A stretch of 64,000 nucleotides of DNA. It comes from Metopolophium dirhodum. Lineage: Eukaryota > Arthropoda > Insecta > Hemiptera > Aphididae. The first letter of the stretch is position 1; every line of letters starts with the position of its first letter. Location of the stretch: the NCBI RefSeq assembly GCF_019925205.1, contig NC_083566.1, positions 24,242,001 through 24,306,000 on the forward strand. The letters are read 5' to 3'. Both the position numbers and the translations under genes were made by a program. Below the pieces are notes generated by a model that did not search any database, was not told the origin of the DNA, and worked only from the letters and a program-made list of their open reading frames with translations. Shown here in pieces: positions 50,221 through 63,408 of the stretch.

Positions 50221-51632
50221 TAGATTCTGAGCGGAGCGAATAATGTGTGTTTTTTTTTAAATTTTAAAATTTTTGTGTTTGTGTACATGATTAATAGTCA
50301 AAATAATGCTTCGATTTTCAACTACAGTTCGACGGGAAGTGAATCCAGTTGGTACTTTTGGGAGGTCAAAATTTAAAATTCTCAATAGTGTTAAAAAGCA
50401 CTGTTAAAACAACATAAAAATCAAGGAAAAAAAGGAATTTTGGTTTTTGGTGTAAATCTAAAACAAATGAACGTATATACATGCATTTCTTACTGGTTGT
50501 TTATATTCGCATTTTCTATACACGATAATATTTTAAAAATATTTTGATTTGTTTTAAACTGTTAAGGAACATTTTCAGTTTCCAATTTTTAAGTCTTTTT
50601 TTCTATGAATGTCAACAAAACTTTATTTGTTGGGTAAAAAAGCTTGAAAATATAATACAAGGCTCCTAGTGTATTGTTACAATGACGTTTGAAAAATATT
50701 AAAAATCCTTAGTCACAGTTTCTTTTTATAAGCATTTAAAGTATAATCTTGACAAAATACGGAAAAATCACGAAAATTAGCAAATTATTTTGAGTTGAGA
50801 ATTCATAAAAATTTTTCTTTTTAAATCCAAGATTTGAAAATGTAATACAAGATTATTCATAAGTTTGTCTACTTCAATAAAAAAAAAAAAATGAAAAATG
50901 TCTACAAGCAAATCAAATTAAATTTTTATGAGCGTTTGAAGTTCATAATTTTACAATATTGGATATTCACTCGATTTCTCATGCAGCGGTTTTGTTATTT
51001 TATTGTTATTCAAAAACGAATAAATGTAGATACATGAAAATTTTACTGAATGTTTATATTTTCATTTTCTATGCACCATAACATTTTGAAAATATTTTGA
51101 CTGTTTAAGCTGTTTATGGACATTGTCAGTTTTCAATTTTAATAGTTTTTTTTTCTATAAATTTCAGTAAAGTTTTATTTGTTGGGTAAAAAAGCGTGAA
51201 AATTCAATGCAAGGCTCCTGATATATTGTTAGAATAGCAGTTGAAAAATATTAAAAATTCATATGCACAATTTTTTTATAAGCATTTAAAGTCCAAATTT
51301 TTGACAAAATTTTTCAATTTTAAAATTTAATAATTATTTTGTAGTTAAAAATTTACAAAATGTTCATCTTTTATAGCTAAGTATTGAAAATTTAAAACAA
51401 GGTTCCACGTGAATAGCTAAATATATAAATTACTTTTCACAATAATACCATCAATTAATATTATATACTTAGTTATATACTAATATCATAGGCTGACTGA
51501 CCGTTTTCGCTCAGAATCGTTTTTCTTATACAATAATATTATATCATTGAATTCAAATTTAACACCATCCATTACAGTGACCCACTTGTAACCTTCTGTA
51601 CAGCAGAGCGACCCCCACTTGCCCAACTTTTT
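50221..51632 (+). repeat. Repeat family A, longest copy (1412 bp)
   Basis: Starts 'tagattctgagcggagcg' and ends 'ccacttgcccaacttttt'. It contains two consecutive rounds of the internal module and the inverted 'cgctcagaatcgtttttc' near its right end. It is the best copy for building a consensus. No open frame of note. Confidence 0.85.
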
Positions 51633-53874
51633 AATAATGTATTCTTTAAAACTATTTAATTTAGACGAATATCGTAAATTATTTTCAAAATCACATAAAT
51701 AATGATTTCGATTTTAATAATATCAAAAGAATGAGACGATGAACTCTTAAAAAATTGGAAATTCTAACAAAAATACCCTATATTAACATGGGAAAAAAAA
51801 ACTATTTTATAATGTGAATTATATTTTTACTAAAAATTAAGAAATATTTAAATAACAAAACTAATTATGTTCCAAAAAAACGGGTTTTTAATAGATTATT
51901 ACTAAATAGATCCAACAATACATCATTTAGATACATTATTTACAAAATGTCCAATAGATAGTTTGTTTAAAAACAAAAACATGATATGTTGTTGTAAAAA
52001 AAAGAAATAGAAGAAAATAAAGTAAACAAGAATTATTATAACACAGTATAATTTTATCATATCATATAGTATTAAGTAATAGAGCCAGGCCGGGAGGTGG
52101 AGCAAGGCCTGGGGCATTTTTTTTTTGTATATCAGAATCTAATTTTTGACCAAATTGGCATTAAAATGCTTAAGGCCGAGGCATTGGCTGAGCGATGGTA
52201 CCTACCTAAGGCCAGCTCTAAGAATAGTATCATGTTAACTAAGTTGCACTGTCTTGGATTATGTTGTTTTGTAGTTACATCGGAAGTTCCAAATGTTATT
52301 ATTTAGTAATAAGGATGTTCTTAACGAAAATATATCAAAGACTACAACGATGTCACAAATAATGAGAAAGTCATAACTCATATCTGAAAATGACAAACAT
52401 TTTGTCCATAACTGAACCATTTATTTTCCAAATTAAAAAAATATAAAATCTAATCATAACGAATTTGAAACTGTCATTCTGAGTAGGTATTATAGGTATC
52501 GCTAGATGGCAGATGTAACAAGTTTTAGTGATTAAAATTCATATTATAGCCAATATTTAAGTTTAACCAATCTAATTCATTTTTAAAAGATTGAATTTAA
52601 ATATAACAAAGAATCAGATTCATTAAGTTAATATATAAAGGTAACTATGAATAATATAACTTAAAATATAAAGGTTACATACAAAAGTTTCTTTACAAAG
52701 TCTTCAATAAAGGCATAATACAAATTTATTTTAGTGGATTACCCGTTAATTATAAAATTGTTCATTATATTAAATAATATATTTTCACGTATAATAATAA
52801 ATCTATAGTTATATTATATTTAAGTAAGTATCGTGGTTATTTACAGTTTTATTTTTACGAATCATTGAAGTGTTGTATTTTTGTTGTTGTATGAATCGAT
52901 TTAATGTTCTCAATTTCTAGCGCGTTTATAATAAATGTTAACAAAGTGTATACATTCGGTTTTTTAATAATGCGTACTTACTTTTATGATACAGTTTTGT
53001 TTGATTGCTGTATATTTTTTAATAACTAAGCTAATTCTAACGTATATAATTGCAAATTACGCGGATTGTGTAACTTCCGCGATATTGATTCAAGCATATT
53101 AGTGAATGCAAATTATAAAACGCTTATATAATATCTCTAGTTAAAAATAGCTCACAAGTCACATTATGTACCATCTATAGTAAAGGTGATTTTTTTTTAA
53201 ACGTTTGATTATAGTTATAGTTCATATTTTATATTTAAACTTTAATACAATATTAGATTGTGATGTGACGTGGTAAGTGTTTCGTAATATTATTTCCTCA
53301 AACAATTATAGCTTGGACTAATTTTGAAATATCATTAATATTGATACTAACATATCTAATGTAAAATTCGGATTTATGGTAGGTTGGGGAGGATTGGTAA
53401 AAAAATATGTTTCGCTTTGTCTGTGGCTTAGTTTTAATGTGTATTAACTTCTATTTTAAACTGATGTCTATTTCATGAATTTTTATTATTATAAAGTATT
53501 TCAAGTAGGTACATATTGTATTATTTGTAATTTCATTTAATTTTTTACATAAATATGTTTTTGGGCTGGATACACGATAGAATGTTTCTGACTGATTTTT
53601 CGTAAGGTTTTTGCTGTCATGGTTACTTATTTGTTATTAACAAAAACATATTTATGATTCATAGATTTTCATTGTAGTGGAAAAATATCGTGCTGTGGTT
53701 TTTTTACATTATGTATTGACTAAAAATATTTAATTTATTTGAAGTAATCTTTTGATAATCTGAATAATATCTTTTTAGATTCTGTTTAGTATGGATTATT
53801 AATGTTCTACAATAGTTGAAAATCGCTTAGTAACATACGTATTTCATGAGCTGAAATCTTTAAGTTTTTAAAAT
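51633..53874. other. AT-rich region upstream of EFHB
   Basis: Contains one short inverted-repeat element at 52080-52230 (separate entry). The rest has no supported gene. The promoter and any 5' UTR of EFHB should lie in its last part, but no motif is identifiable. Confidence 0.45.
52080..52230. mobile_element. Short MITE-like element (about 150 bp)
   Basis: The GC-richer ends 'tagagccaggccg' and, inverted, 'tagagctggcctt' resemble those of the 165-bp MITE at 17147. Inside are 'aaggcctggggca' and 'aaggccgaggcattggc'. No target duplication could be confirmed. The open frame across it is not a gene. Confidence 0.45.
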
Positions 53875-56118
53875 ATGAAACCATTTAGTATAGATGAAAC
53901 ATATATTCGAAATTCGAATTATTCACAGTTACAAGGAAAATGCTTAGAACCAGATGCAGTTACATATGTGAGTTTTCTTTAAAAGTTCCTTTTTTTATTG
54001 GTATAATATATTAAATATATTTTTAAACTTTAAATACTATACATATTATTATAGTGTTCTCCTAATTATGTTCCAATGGTTCAGAAGAAAACATTCAACG
54101 ACCCATTACTACCCAAACACTTAGATAAAAATACAATTTATGGTATCATAACAAAGAGTATGAACAATTAATTTTTTTATAAATACCTAATGATTTGTTA
54201 TAATTTGTGTAATTGTTTTTATTGAAGCTAAATTGTCTGCCGGTGATGTGATTTTTCCGAATAATTCACCAGGTGAAAATGGTATTGAAGACAAAAAAGA
54301 AACAGAATTATATAAAATTTCCCATCATACGTATGGAATTGGCGAACAGTTAAATCGAAAGTTAGCGCTTAACAGATTTTGTCTTAGTTTGCTAGTTTGT
54401 TTGTTTATTTATAGAAATATTTAGGTATACAAACAATTTTAATCCAGATTATCGGTATGGCAAATCTTTAAAACGGTTACCAGCAGGTGTATGGTTTAAA
54501 AGTAATGTTCAACCTAAATCGTTAAATGAAGATAAAAACACGATCACTGATTATGTTAGTAAATTATTAGAAAGGTATGATACATAAGTAAATTATTTTA
54601 ATAAGAATGTGCAGTAATTTTAAATACTTACTTCACTTCAAAACACATTATCAACAAACATTAACACAGCAAAGAGAACACACGATGTCGTTATCCGTAC
54701 ATCGACCACCGACAAGGAAAGTTCATAGGCAGATCGTTTTTAAGAGCACAAGACATTTTAACCAGAAACGAACCAGACAAAAAATACTTTGAACTAATCG
54801 ATTATTCAACAGCAGTCAGTAGATTGAAACATTATATCAAAGAAAAGAAATGCGATTTAAGGGAATTGCATGAAACGTTCAAACTGTTTGATAAGGTATA
54901 AAAGCTGCAATACACTTTTATAGTTGTTTTTATTATTTAAATTTGATTCAATTATATAAAATACAACAATAACAAACGAGGGTAAATTTATACATTATTT
55001 TTTTTAAATGTAAAGGACGACGACTGCAGTGTAAATTTAAACAATTAAAACGCTAATAATACTTCTGTAAATTCCGAGGTCATGGCTTACTCGCTTACGC
55101 ACATAACAAATAACACAGTAATACGTACACCATCCAAGTTTAAATATATTAAGCTTTTATATTACACTGAACCGGATTAATTACTATCTAGTATCTAGGA
55201 ATATGGTGTTAAGTTTTATATATTTATTCGTTAAAATAATAGCTACGCTTTATTTTGGTAAAATAATAAGAAATGCATTTTACGAAGCTTGGGAAGACGT
55301 GTTGTACAACAAATTCGATATGCTTAGGAATTCACGGGGTGGCTGCCATTGGAACAATTGTATAAAATATGTTACCAACACAAAATTAAGCCTGAGAAGA
55401 AATTGTTCGATCTTGCCTTACAGTCTATTAACGCCATTAATAACAATAAAGTCAGCTATAATTTATTTCTGGATTTACTCGATCCAAACGTTAAGTTTTC
55501 GACTGGTTTTAAGAAAAATAACCGAACAGATATCGACAGATTCATTCCAACATATAAAAACGATTATGGCAATACATTGTCTCGTACCATTCAATTAAAT
55601 AAAGGTATTGTATAAATAATACGCACGGTGTAGGAAACATTTGTAAGTGATTTTATACAATTTTGTTTTCAGACCGCAATGATTATATGCCTGTTAAACC
55701 AATGGTCTTAGCTTATCTGGATTGTTTTGGGTCCGAAACGGACGTAAAAACATTATTGAATCCGACAATATTTTCAAACTATGGATTGACTTACAGAGAC
55801 TTTTACATAGTAATAATTATCACTATAACAATGACATAATTATTGTGGTTAACAATACGGAGTTGGGAGTTGGAATTAATCGTATTTTTTTTCATGTATT
55901 ATCATTGTTCAATGTACATATTTTAGGGACGTAGTAAACACGTAATGAAGAAACTGTTCCAAGACTTAGGAGTGATCTTACCAAATGACATTTTCAATAT
56001 TATCTGGGATAATGCGTACCAATGTGATGGTGTCGACGACAAAGTGAGCGTAGAAGTTTTTAGACAGGCTCTCCAAGAGCTGGCGAATAGAATGCTCGAC
56101 CAACATGGCGAAGAATAG
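53875..56118 (+). CDS. EFHB: EFHB (EF-hand domain family member B), 8 coding exons
   Basis: Exons: 53875-53967, 54055-54157, 54228-54360, 54425-54574, 54670-54895, 55328-55604, 55673-55809, 55927-56118. All are GT-AG and phase-consistent, giving 436 aa, against 833 in human EFHB. The order matches the EFHB core: SAGDVIFPNN, then ISHHTYGIGEQLNRKY (human has FGVGERINRKY), the long helical segment SRLKHYIKEKKCDLRELHET, an EF-hand-like pair (FDKEFTGWLPLEQL, SYNLFLDLLDPN), NDYMPVKPMVLAYLDC, NPTIFSNYGLTYRDFYIGRS and LFQDLGVILPNDIFNIIWDN. EFHB (CFAP21) is a microtubule-associated protein of cilia and flagella, and in mammals also of store-operated calcium entry. In an insect, sperm axonemes are the likely site. 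The first EF loop has lost most calcium ligands. The intron 5 donor and intron 3 donor (gttagc) are weak. An upstream exon cannot be excluded. Confidence 0.88.
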
Positions 56119-56410
56119 ATCAAATAGTTAAATAATATTATACTGCAGACCACAGATTAAACAAAAATTCAGATTCAAGAAATTCAAAACCTTTATTTTA
56201 AAACATTAAGCTATAGATGGGCATCAGCTTTATTTATGTAGACACTTCGAGAAAAGGTCTTATTTTGTATAAGTAAGAACTACATAACTGCAGTGTTTTG
56301 GAATGTAAAGGGTTAACGAGAAAATTAACAAGCCGATGGCAATATGCAATTTATGAAACATTTATAAACATTTTAGGTACAGTAACAGGTAATATATAAT
56401 ATACCTACCC

Positions 56411-56416
56411 AATAAA
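56411..56416 (+). terminator. Candidate EFHB poly(A) signal
   Basis: AATAAA about 295 bases after the EFHB stop. Plausible distance, but such hexamers are frequent in this AT-rich DNA. Confidence 0.35.
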
Positions 56417-56947
56417 ATATTTTATATATTTAAAAATTGCATTGTTGCATTGTTAAAAATATTTAAAAATATTTAAATTTAAATCAAATGAGACTAGCCA
56501 AGCCATGGTACGTAAATCCTTGATATCGTTAATGTTATTTATTTAGTATCAATTAGGTATACGATAAGTGTCAATAACACGGTTATCGTTAATTTGTAGA
56601 CCACGCAAATAATATCTATGTTTTGTTGTCTAGACAGTGTTTACAAACCTTACCTTTGATCAATTACAAAGGGCAAATATACTATTTTTGTCATCTAACT
56701 ATCAAAGTCCAGTGTACAATAATTTAGTTTTATTTATAACAAACAATTTATATTTTTTTTTTTTCCATTTGTTGTACGTATTTTACTTATTTTCCCTCGT
56801 GTTCTTTAGAAACTATACCAAGACGATGTGTACATTACTCTCAAGCGCACGCCTTTATCCATAACTGGACCAAAATAAATTATTTTAAAATTAAAAAGTA
56901 AAAACTATTTTATTGAAAATCATCACCTACACAAAATGTTTTTATTG
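56417..56947. other. AT-rich 3' flank of EFHB
   Basis: No supported feature. Confidence 0.45.
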
Positions 56948-57345
56948 GATTCTGAGAAGAGCAATGAATGTATTGGTTTTAGTATTTTACATTTACAATG
57001 ATGTGTGTTTTTGGTTTTATTTTAATCTTTTATTATTTGGTGTTTGTCATCACCATTTGGGTCAGTAAAAATGCTTCGATTTTCTACTTCAGCATCTTTT
57101 CTGATAGGAAAGTGATTCTAGTTGGTACTATGGGGATCGAAAATAAACAACACTCCTAAAAAAATTAAGGAAAAACGGGGATTTTTTGACAAAATCGAAT
57201 TTGTTTTTTTTCTGTGTGACTTAAAACTTATAACTGCAGTTGATACTTCAAACTTCAACAGATGTTTATATAAAAACTCGCCATTAATGATAACATTTTC
57301 ATAATATTTCAATTCATTTTGAGCTACTTATAGCCATGAGTGTGA
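56948..57345 (+). repeat. Repeat family A, left-end fragment
   Basis: 'ggattctgagaagagcaatg', 'tttacaatgatgtgtg' and 'cttttctgataggaaagtga' are the family's left end. The copy is truncated near 57345. Confidence 0.75.
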
Positions 57346-59306
57346 TTTTTGATATTTTTAAGTTTTTTAAAATTATTGTCGGGTTTCCGGCGTGAAGCCT
57401 TGTGGTGTCGTGGGGTCTAATAGCCTAATATTATAATATAATAAAATGATTTATTTATCTCTTTTATTTGTTTACAAGACTTTTTTGACTGTTTTGAATA
57501 CTAATAATTAATAATTAATTATCGAGGTTTAAATTAAAATAACTGTGTTAGTTTTAAAAGTTCTTAAAATAACTAAAATGTAAATTTTTAACGTTTAGAA
57601 ACATTTGTTACCTATTATTATTATTGTTATAACTATCTGGGTTGAAAACGTGACTATGCATGGTAGTCAATTCATGTGCAAATTGTTGTACCTTTTTTAG
57701 TTATTGGAAAGATTAAATGATAAAATCTAAAAATGACATTGGTATATTACATATATTATGTATTAAACTGTTTTTAAATATTTAAAATTATTTTTTTGTA
57801 TAGCTATAATAAAACACGTTTGATACGGTCATCACGATATCTACAGGATATCATGTAAGTCACGAATTTGTATAATTTCTTTGAAATTCTCAATGTTAAA
57901 TCGATGAAGACATCGATACCTATATGTTATTTTGCATTTTAGGTGATGACTAATGACTAAAATGGGCAAAGAGTTATTATAGAAAAACTTTCAACACACC
58001 TTGCGATAAAAATATATAATATCATTATATATCATTAATAAATAATAATCATAAATATAATATACTAATTGTCTTGCGAAATAAATTTACAATACGATAG
58101 GTACCTAATTCATGTCATGTACACCTAGCTATTGCTATTATTATTAAACTCTAAAGTATTAATATAATTTCGTTTTTCTATGAAGCAAAAATAATTCGAA
58201 AATATTACGAATTCTATAAATTATAGCCTTATATAGGTGAATGATAAGAATGATAATCATTATTATCCAATAAATTAAAATGTTCTATTTTCGATATTTA
58301 AACGTACCTTTATTATATCTTTATTATAAATTAAAATTAATTTTATTCCCAATGTACTTTTAATGCACGATACACTTAAAACCGTTCACCACAAATATAT
58401 GGATTCTCAATACCGTTAAGATTTTACTGTATTAGTTGCATCCAATTTATACATTTCTTTACATACAAATACGTATGAGCCGCTAGGAATAATATATTAG
58501 CACAGAGATTAGGATCTAACTACTACTGTTAATATTTTATGAATGCGTTATAGTTTATAACATATCCCGATTGGGATATTTACGGAAAGGCAATGTAATC
58601 AAAAATAATGCAATGTCAACTGTCTACTTAATATGGGAATGGGTCGCGCGAGCATTGCCCAAAACTTGTGTGAAACAACTAAATGTGTTTGTAAAAAATT
58701 GCGATGGAAAATTAATTTCTTCGATTATAATAATAAAACGAAATGTGTAATTTTAATACGAACACAAACGTTGCTAACGCTATTAATTATTAGTCTCATA
58801 ACTCATTTTAAAATATAATACTAATGCATATGATACCATAATAATAAAAATTAACAAGTGGTTCGCAAATTATATTTGGGAGTTAGGTACCTATAATAAT
58901 ATGCTGTCTGGCGAATTTTCAAACATAATAATATGGACTATCAAAACCGGTACGGTATAGTTAGAACTCAGTTCAAAAACAGCTTTTCTCATTGTATGTA
59001 CTACATAATATTATATAATCATGTTGTTCTTGTACTTTCCTAATATATAATATAATAAAGACAAGATGAAATATATTTTTTTATTAAACACGTAGGCCTT
59101 TGAGTAAATGGCCAATATTTAATGATACATATTCAAATAGTTTTTACATTTTTTATTGAATTATCAGTTATGTAATAATTAAGGTTTGAATGCAAAATGT
59201 ATTATTTTTGTCAAGTCCTAGACAATGCTTATTAATTACAAAAATCATTTGATACATCGGAGAATGAAAGCTTAAACTTATATTTTGCATTTTTTTTTTA
59301 TAAATT
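57346..59306. other. Gene-free AT-rich spacer
   Basis: A small open frame at 58633-58818 has several cysteines but no family resemblance and no splice or promoter context, so I do not call it a gene. Nothing else is supported. Confidence 0.45.
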
Positions 59307-59600
59307 TTAGATTATTTTCCTAACTGTTTGTGCATATTTATACATTATATGAATTTTTAGATTTAACTTAATTGGTAATTCAAAATATTGGCCCAAGCAA
59401 ATTTGTTCTGACCATTTATCTTTCGTCGATCGTTCTAAATTACATAATTTTAAAATTATATTATAGCGTCTTTTTCTATTTACAGAAAAATTATGAATGG
59501 GTGTTGTGTGTTTGAAACTTAAACCAGTAACAAACTTGTAAAAACTGACCAACCTAACTAATAATTGTTTAGCTGGTGTTACATCGTAATCGCGTTTATT
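59307..59600 (-). pseudogene. Unrecognised coding-like frame (97 codons), possibly transposon-derived
   Basis: Open from 59600 (just after a TGA) to the TAA at 59307. It reads RDYDVTPAKQLLVRLVSFYK, then FKHTTPIHNFSVNRKRRYNI, LERSTKDKWSEQICLGQYF and ELPIKLNLKIHIMYK. The residue mix is protein-like (W, charged and helical segments), unlike random AT-rich frames nearby. About 140 bases upstream on the same strand is 'tagggccccggatttaaata', a hAT-like terminus, so it may be the remains of a transposon protein. No ATG fits well at the beginning, no other exon was found, and I do not recognise the family. Confidence 0.3.
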
Positions 59601-59739
59601 TCATAAAGTTCGTATTTTTGTTTGCTCAATAAGTGTTTTCAGTAAATTTTGAGTCATTTTTCAGGGACATTATTAGTGTACATTTTTGCAATTTTTTCGA
59701 GGATTTTTGGATAGATTTAAGGGTATTTAAATCCGGGGC

Positions 59740-60683
59740 CCTAGTAATAAGTGTAATTATTGAATACTATTGTGTGGATATAATTTTGAGCCATGATCAC
59801 TTCACGGATTTTTGATTATATATAGGTAATGCAATACTTCTTAATTTCCATTTACCTCCTATTGTATCAAAAGGTATTTAATTTTACAGCAAACTTTGGA
59901 ACGTCAGTACCTATATCATGAATCTCTAAGATAATTCTTTATTAATGTATAATAATATGCTCATTGTTAAATTGGTATATAATAATATGCTAGTCAGTAA
60001 CACCGCAACGTTTAATAATGATTGATATGAGAATAAAAACGTCTATAATAATATAAACCAATATAGCAGGCGTGGCCAGCGATAAGAGAGCCAATATAAT
60101 AGCACTGCATAATAAAAAAAGGTTCTCAATTAGTATTAAAGATAAGATATCAAATATAATAAAATGTGTAAAATGCGAAACAATATAAGAACATGCAATA
60201 ATGTCAGATTAAATTTTATATGGGAATAATCTTTTGTTGGCCTATTAATTATTATTATGATATTAGCAAAAACGTTTTGCATTTACGATAAATCGCGTGC
60301 CGCATGAGTGTATTATGACACCAGCACCGTGGTTTGGCCACTGCTACAATATAATGTTAGTACTTATATTATAATATAGTAAATAGTTGAATAACGTACT
60401 GGAATTAACTTTTAAAATATATTATTTAAGTAAGACGTAATTGAAAAATCTGCTGAAAGTTTATTATACATATCACTGATATGTTTCTGCAATCGTGTAT
60501 TTTGAAATTTTTGTTTTTGTTTTTTTTTTTTTTCATCTATTTATGTATTTTTTTAAACGAGTTGTGTACCTAATTCTGAATACGTTTTCAATTTATTATG
60601 AGTAAGATGAAGTATTAGTGATGATTTATTATACAAAATATTACGACAGTAAAATTATGAAATATTACTATGATATTAGATAG
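59740..60683. other. AT-rich spacer
   Basis: No supported feature. Confidence 0.5.
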
Positions 60684-61289
60684 CTGGTGGGCAAGTGGGT
60701 ACCACTCTGCTGTACAGTAGGTGTCAAGTGGTACACTGTAAATTAATGTAAATTGTAATGGGTGTGTTAAATTTGAATTCAATGATTATTGTATACGAAA
60801 AACGTTTTTGAGTGGAGATTGTGCAACAACTTACCTATTTATTGACGATAATTTTTTAATTTTTTAAATTTGCTTGCCTATAAATATCTTAAATAGTGTC
60901 AAATATTTTGAAAATTTTGTTTTGTACAGAAAATCATCTTATTAACATTTGAGGACAATTTAAAGTATCTACTATTATTTGTTTTTGAGTTACGAAAAAA
61001 ACTAAATTAATTTTATTAAAAATTGGTTTTGCTTAAAAATTTTCTTTTTTTTTTAATTTTAATTTTTGTTTTTCCCGACGCTTTTGAAAACTACTGAGAA
61101 TTTATTACTTTTGTTCTGCTCAAAATACTAACTAGCATCACTGTTCTACCAGAAAAGATGCTGAAGACGAAAGTCGAAGAATTTTTACTGCCCCAAAAGT
61201 TGATGACAGATAGAAAAAAACGAAAACACACATCATTGTAAGATCAATATATTTATGAATCATGATTCATCTCTTCGCTCAAAATCTAA
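60684..61289 (-). repeat. Repeat family A, about 0.6-kb minus-strand copy with both ends
   Basis: Starts 'gctggtgggcaagtggg' and 'ctgctgtacagtagg', contains 'gtatacgaaaaacg', and ends 'catctcttcgctcaaaatct', the inverted left end. Much of the interior is deleted. Confidence 0.8.
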
Positions 61290-63119
61290 AATAAAACTTA
61301 GATACTATATTACTTATTAGTTTTTTACTAATGCGTAGGTTAGTTAAGGTTTCAGATAGCCAGTACATGTCGTCTAACCAATTATTTGAGTATCGGGCGA
61401 ATAACATCTTATCATACATTTAGTATACTTAAAACAACTGAAATTAAATGATCATTTTTCATAATATATTATATATCATACATTATATTGTACCTTTACT
61501 TTTGTACAAGACACGTGTATTGCCGCCTACTGACTGATGTCTTGTCGTGTAGATAAAACCAATTAGTGAGAAATAATGACAATAATAAAATCTTATATTT
61601 TGTTTTTGAGAATATGTAAGAAGAATACTTCTTGAATTCACCAGGCATTTCACCCATTTTCGTTTTAATTAGTGGACGATACTGGTGGTAGGGATTTAAT
61701 CCAATTAACAGTGTTTGTTTAAAATATATTAAGTAATATTCGATTATTTTATGTACGTGACTGTTGTTTAAATATTTACGTTTACGTGTTGATTTGATTA
61801 ATTAAATAAATAACAATCTGTAGGTATTGAAAAATATCGTTTTATAAATATAAGAATTTAAAAGATATTATTAACAATAAGAAACATGAGTTTGCAGCTG
61901 AGTCAACTAACCTACTTAACAAATAATTTATAGATTTTATCAATATTTTTTCAATCCTTATAATATGTATTTCATCATCCGTATTGATCTTAGAAGTTAC
62001 ATTCTTCTTTTTATGTTATCTACTACTGTACGTCAGTATACTTCAACATTACTTTCGAGATGAAGCATGACGTGACTAGTAAGAGTAGCTTAGAGTATAA
62101 TATTTAATTTAAAAAGATTCATAAGTTACAATGTAATTACGATTTTAGTTTTTTTTTTGGTAGGGCACTACCTTACTAGCGTATATATGAATTAATTTCG
62201 GGGGGGAGGTTGAACATCATTGGCGTTAAAAATCTACTTCAAAAGTAATGGAAACAGCATTCAATCTAACAGAGTCAATTCCATAACAAATTGTTGCTAA
62301 AACTTCGTGTTCTTCCCAAGCAGTATCTGCTGCTTTACCAACAATTAATGTGTTTGAAAAAAAAAAAAAACGATTCAACGAATAAGACATCGAGAGAGTG
62401 CACCTTCAGACCGTTTTATTTTCGGACACCCAAAGATTGAATTTTGGGTAATTTATCATACAAAAAAGTTTAAATCTTTATATTCTATATATTCATTATT
62501 TTCTTAGCTGTAGTATAGTTAAACGAACAAATAAATAAATGATTAGGCCATAGTAGATGCAAGTTGCAATAAGTGGTAGGTATAATTAAAAATGCATTAC
62601 TATACCAACAAATAATTAAGCTGTGGAACGCGACAATGGTTTATAAAGTTATTTAACTTACTTATATACTTAAAACGATTATGTTTATTAAATAACTTAA
62701 AATACCATGATTAAGACTATTTTCAATGCGTTTGTAAGTCCTTCGGACGGCCATTATGATTTACGAATAACGGCAGGCTTGCTTGTGACAATAACTAAAT
62801 GCAATTGATAAACATTTACGTGTTAAATTATAAATGATTTTTTTTTATTTATTTGAATTATCCAACATTCTAACCAATATAAATTAACATATTATTAGAT
62901 AAAGTACATATGATGTAATGATGTCTTAAGACAATCGATACGGGTAGCAGAGTAAGAAACTACGCATTAGTGACATTAAATTTGGAATTATAAAGGAAAA
63001 CAAATTATGCATATAGCTTAGCAGATGTAAAACTGGAATTTTTTTTGACGGATTTAGTACTATTTACTAATTTACTATTTACTATTTGAATTATATGATT
63101 TTCAAAATTATGTTATATC
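61290..63119. other. AT-rich spacer
   Basis: Apart from the short coding-like stretch at 62230-62352, no supported feature. Confidence 0.45.
62234..62352 (-). pseudogene. Short coding-like retro-fragment, unrecognised
   Basis: The minus strand reads TLIVGKAADTAWEEHEVLAT, ICYGIDSVRLNAVSITFEVD, then F and a stop: about 41 residues with clear protein-like composition. About 70 bases after the stop the minus strand has a short A-run (complement of the T-run near 62150), and upstream there is a T-run instead of a splice acceptor. This suggests a 5'-truncated retroposed copy of a mRNA or transposon rather than an exon. The family is not recognised. Confidence 0.3.
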
Positions 63120-63408
63120 CAGTGTTGTGCACAGGTAACTTTAAATTTATCTAGATAAGATGACATATAAATTAATAAAAACATTATCTAGATAATAGAT
63201 AAGATAATTATACAATTTTTAAATTTTTAAAGATTTTACAAATTAATTATAATGTATCCACATATTTATAAACTTACAGTTAAGATTATTTATTATATTA
63301 TATAAAAATACAATATAGATTAAATTAATAAACTAGAATACCAAATATAAAAATAATGTTTAACACATTTTAATATTATATTGAGCATTTTAAATTATCT
63401 GGACACTT
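63120..63408. mobile_element. Decayed relative of the TCTAGATAA-rich hAT MITE
   Basis: Starts CAGTGTTGTG and has 'aatttatctagataagat' and 'attatctagataatag', as in the element at 4243. A possible right end is 'aattatctggacact' near 63400, but no matching target duplication is seen, so the right limit is uncertain. Confidence 0.5.

Noticed and set aside
54607..54792. 61-codon frame and 55203-55598 frame as separate genes
   Set aside because: They are off-frame readings through EFHB exons and introns; the spliced EFHB frame explains the conserved sequence.
58633..58818. Cysteine-containing 61-codon frame as a secreted peptide gene
   Set aside because: No signal peptide at the N-terminus, no splice or poly(A) context, and it ends in AT-driven hydrophobic residues.
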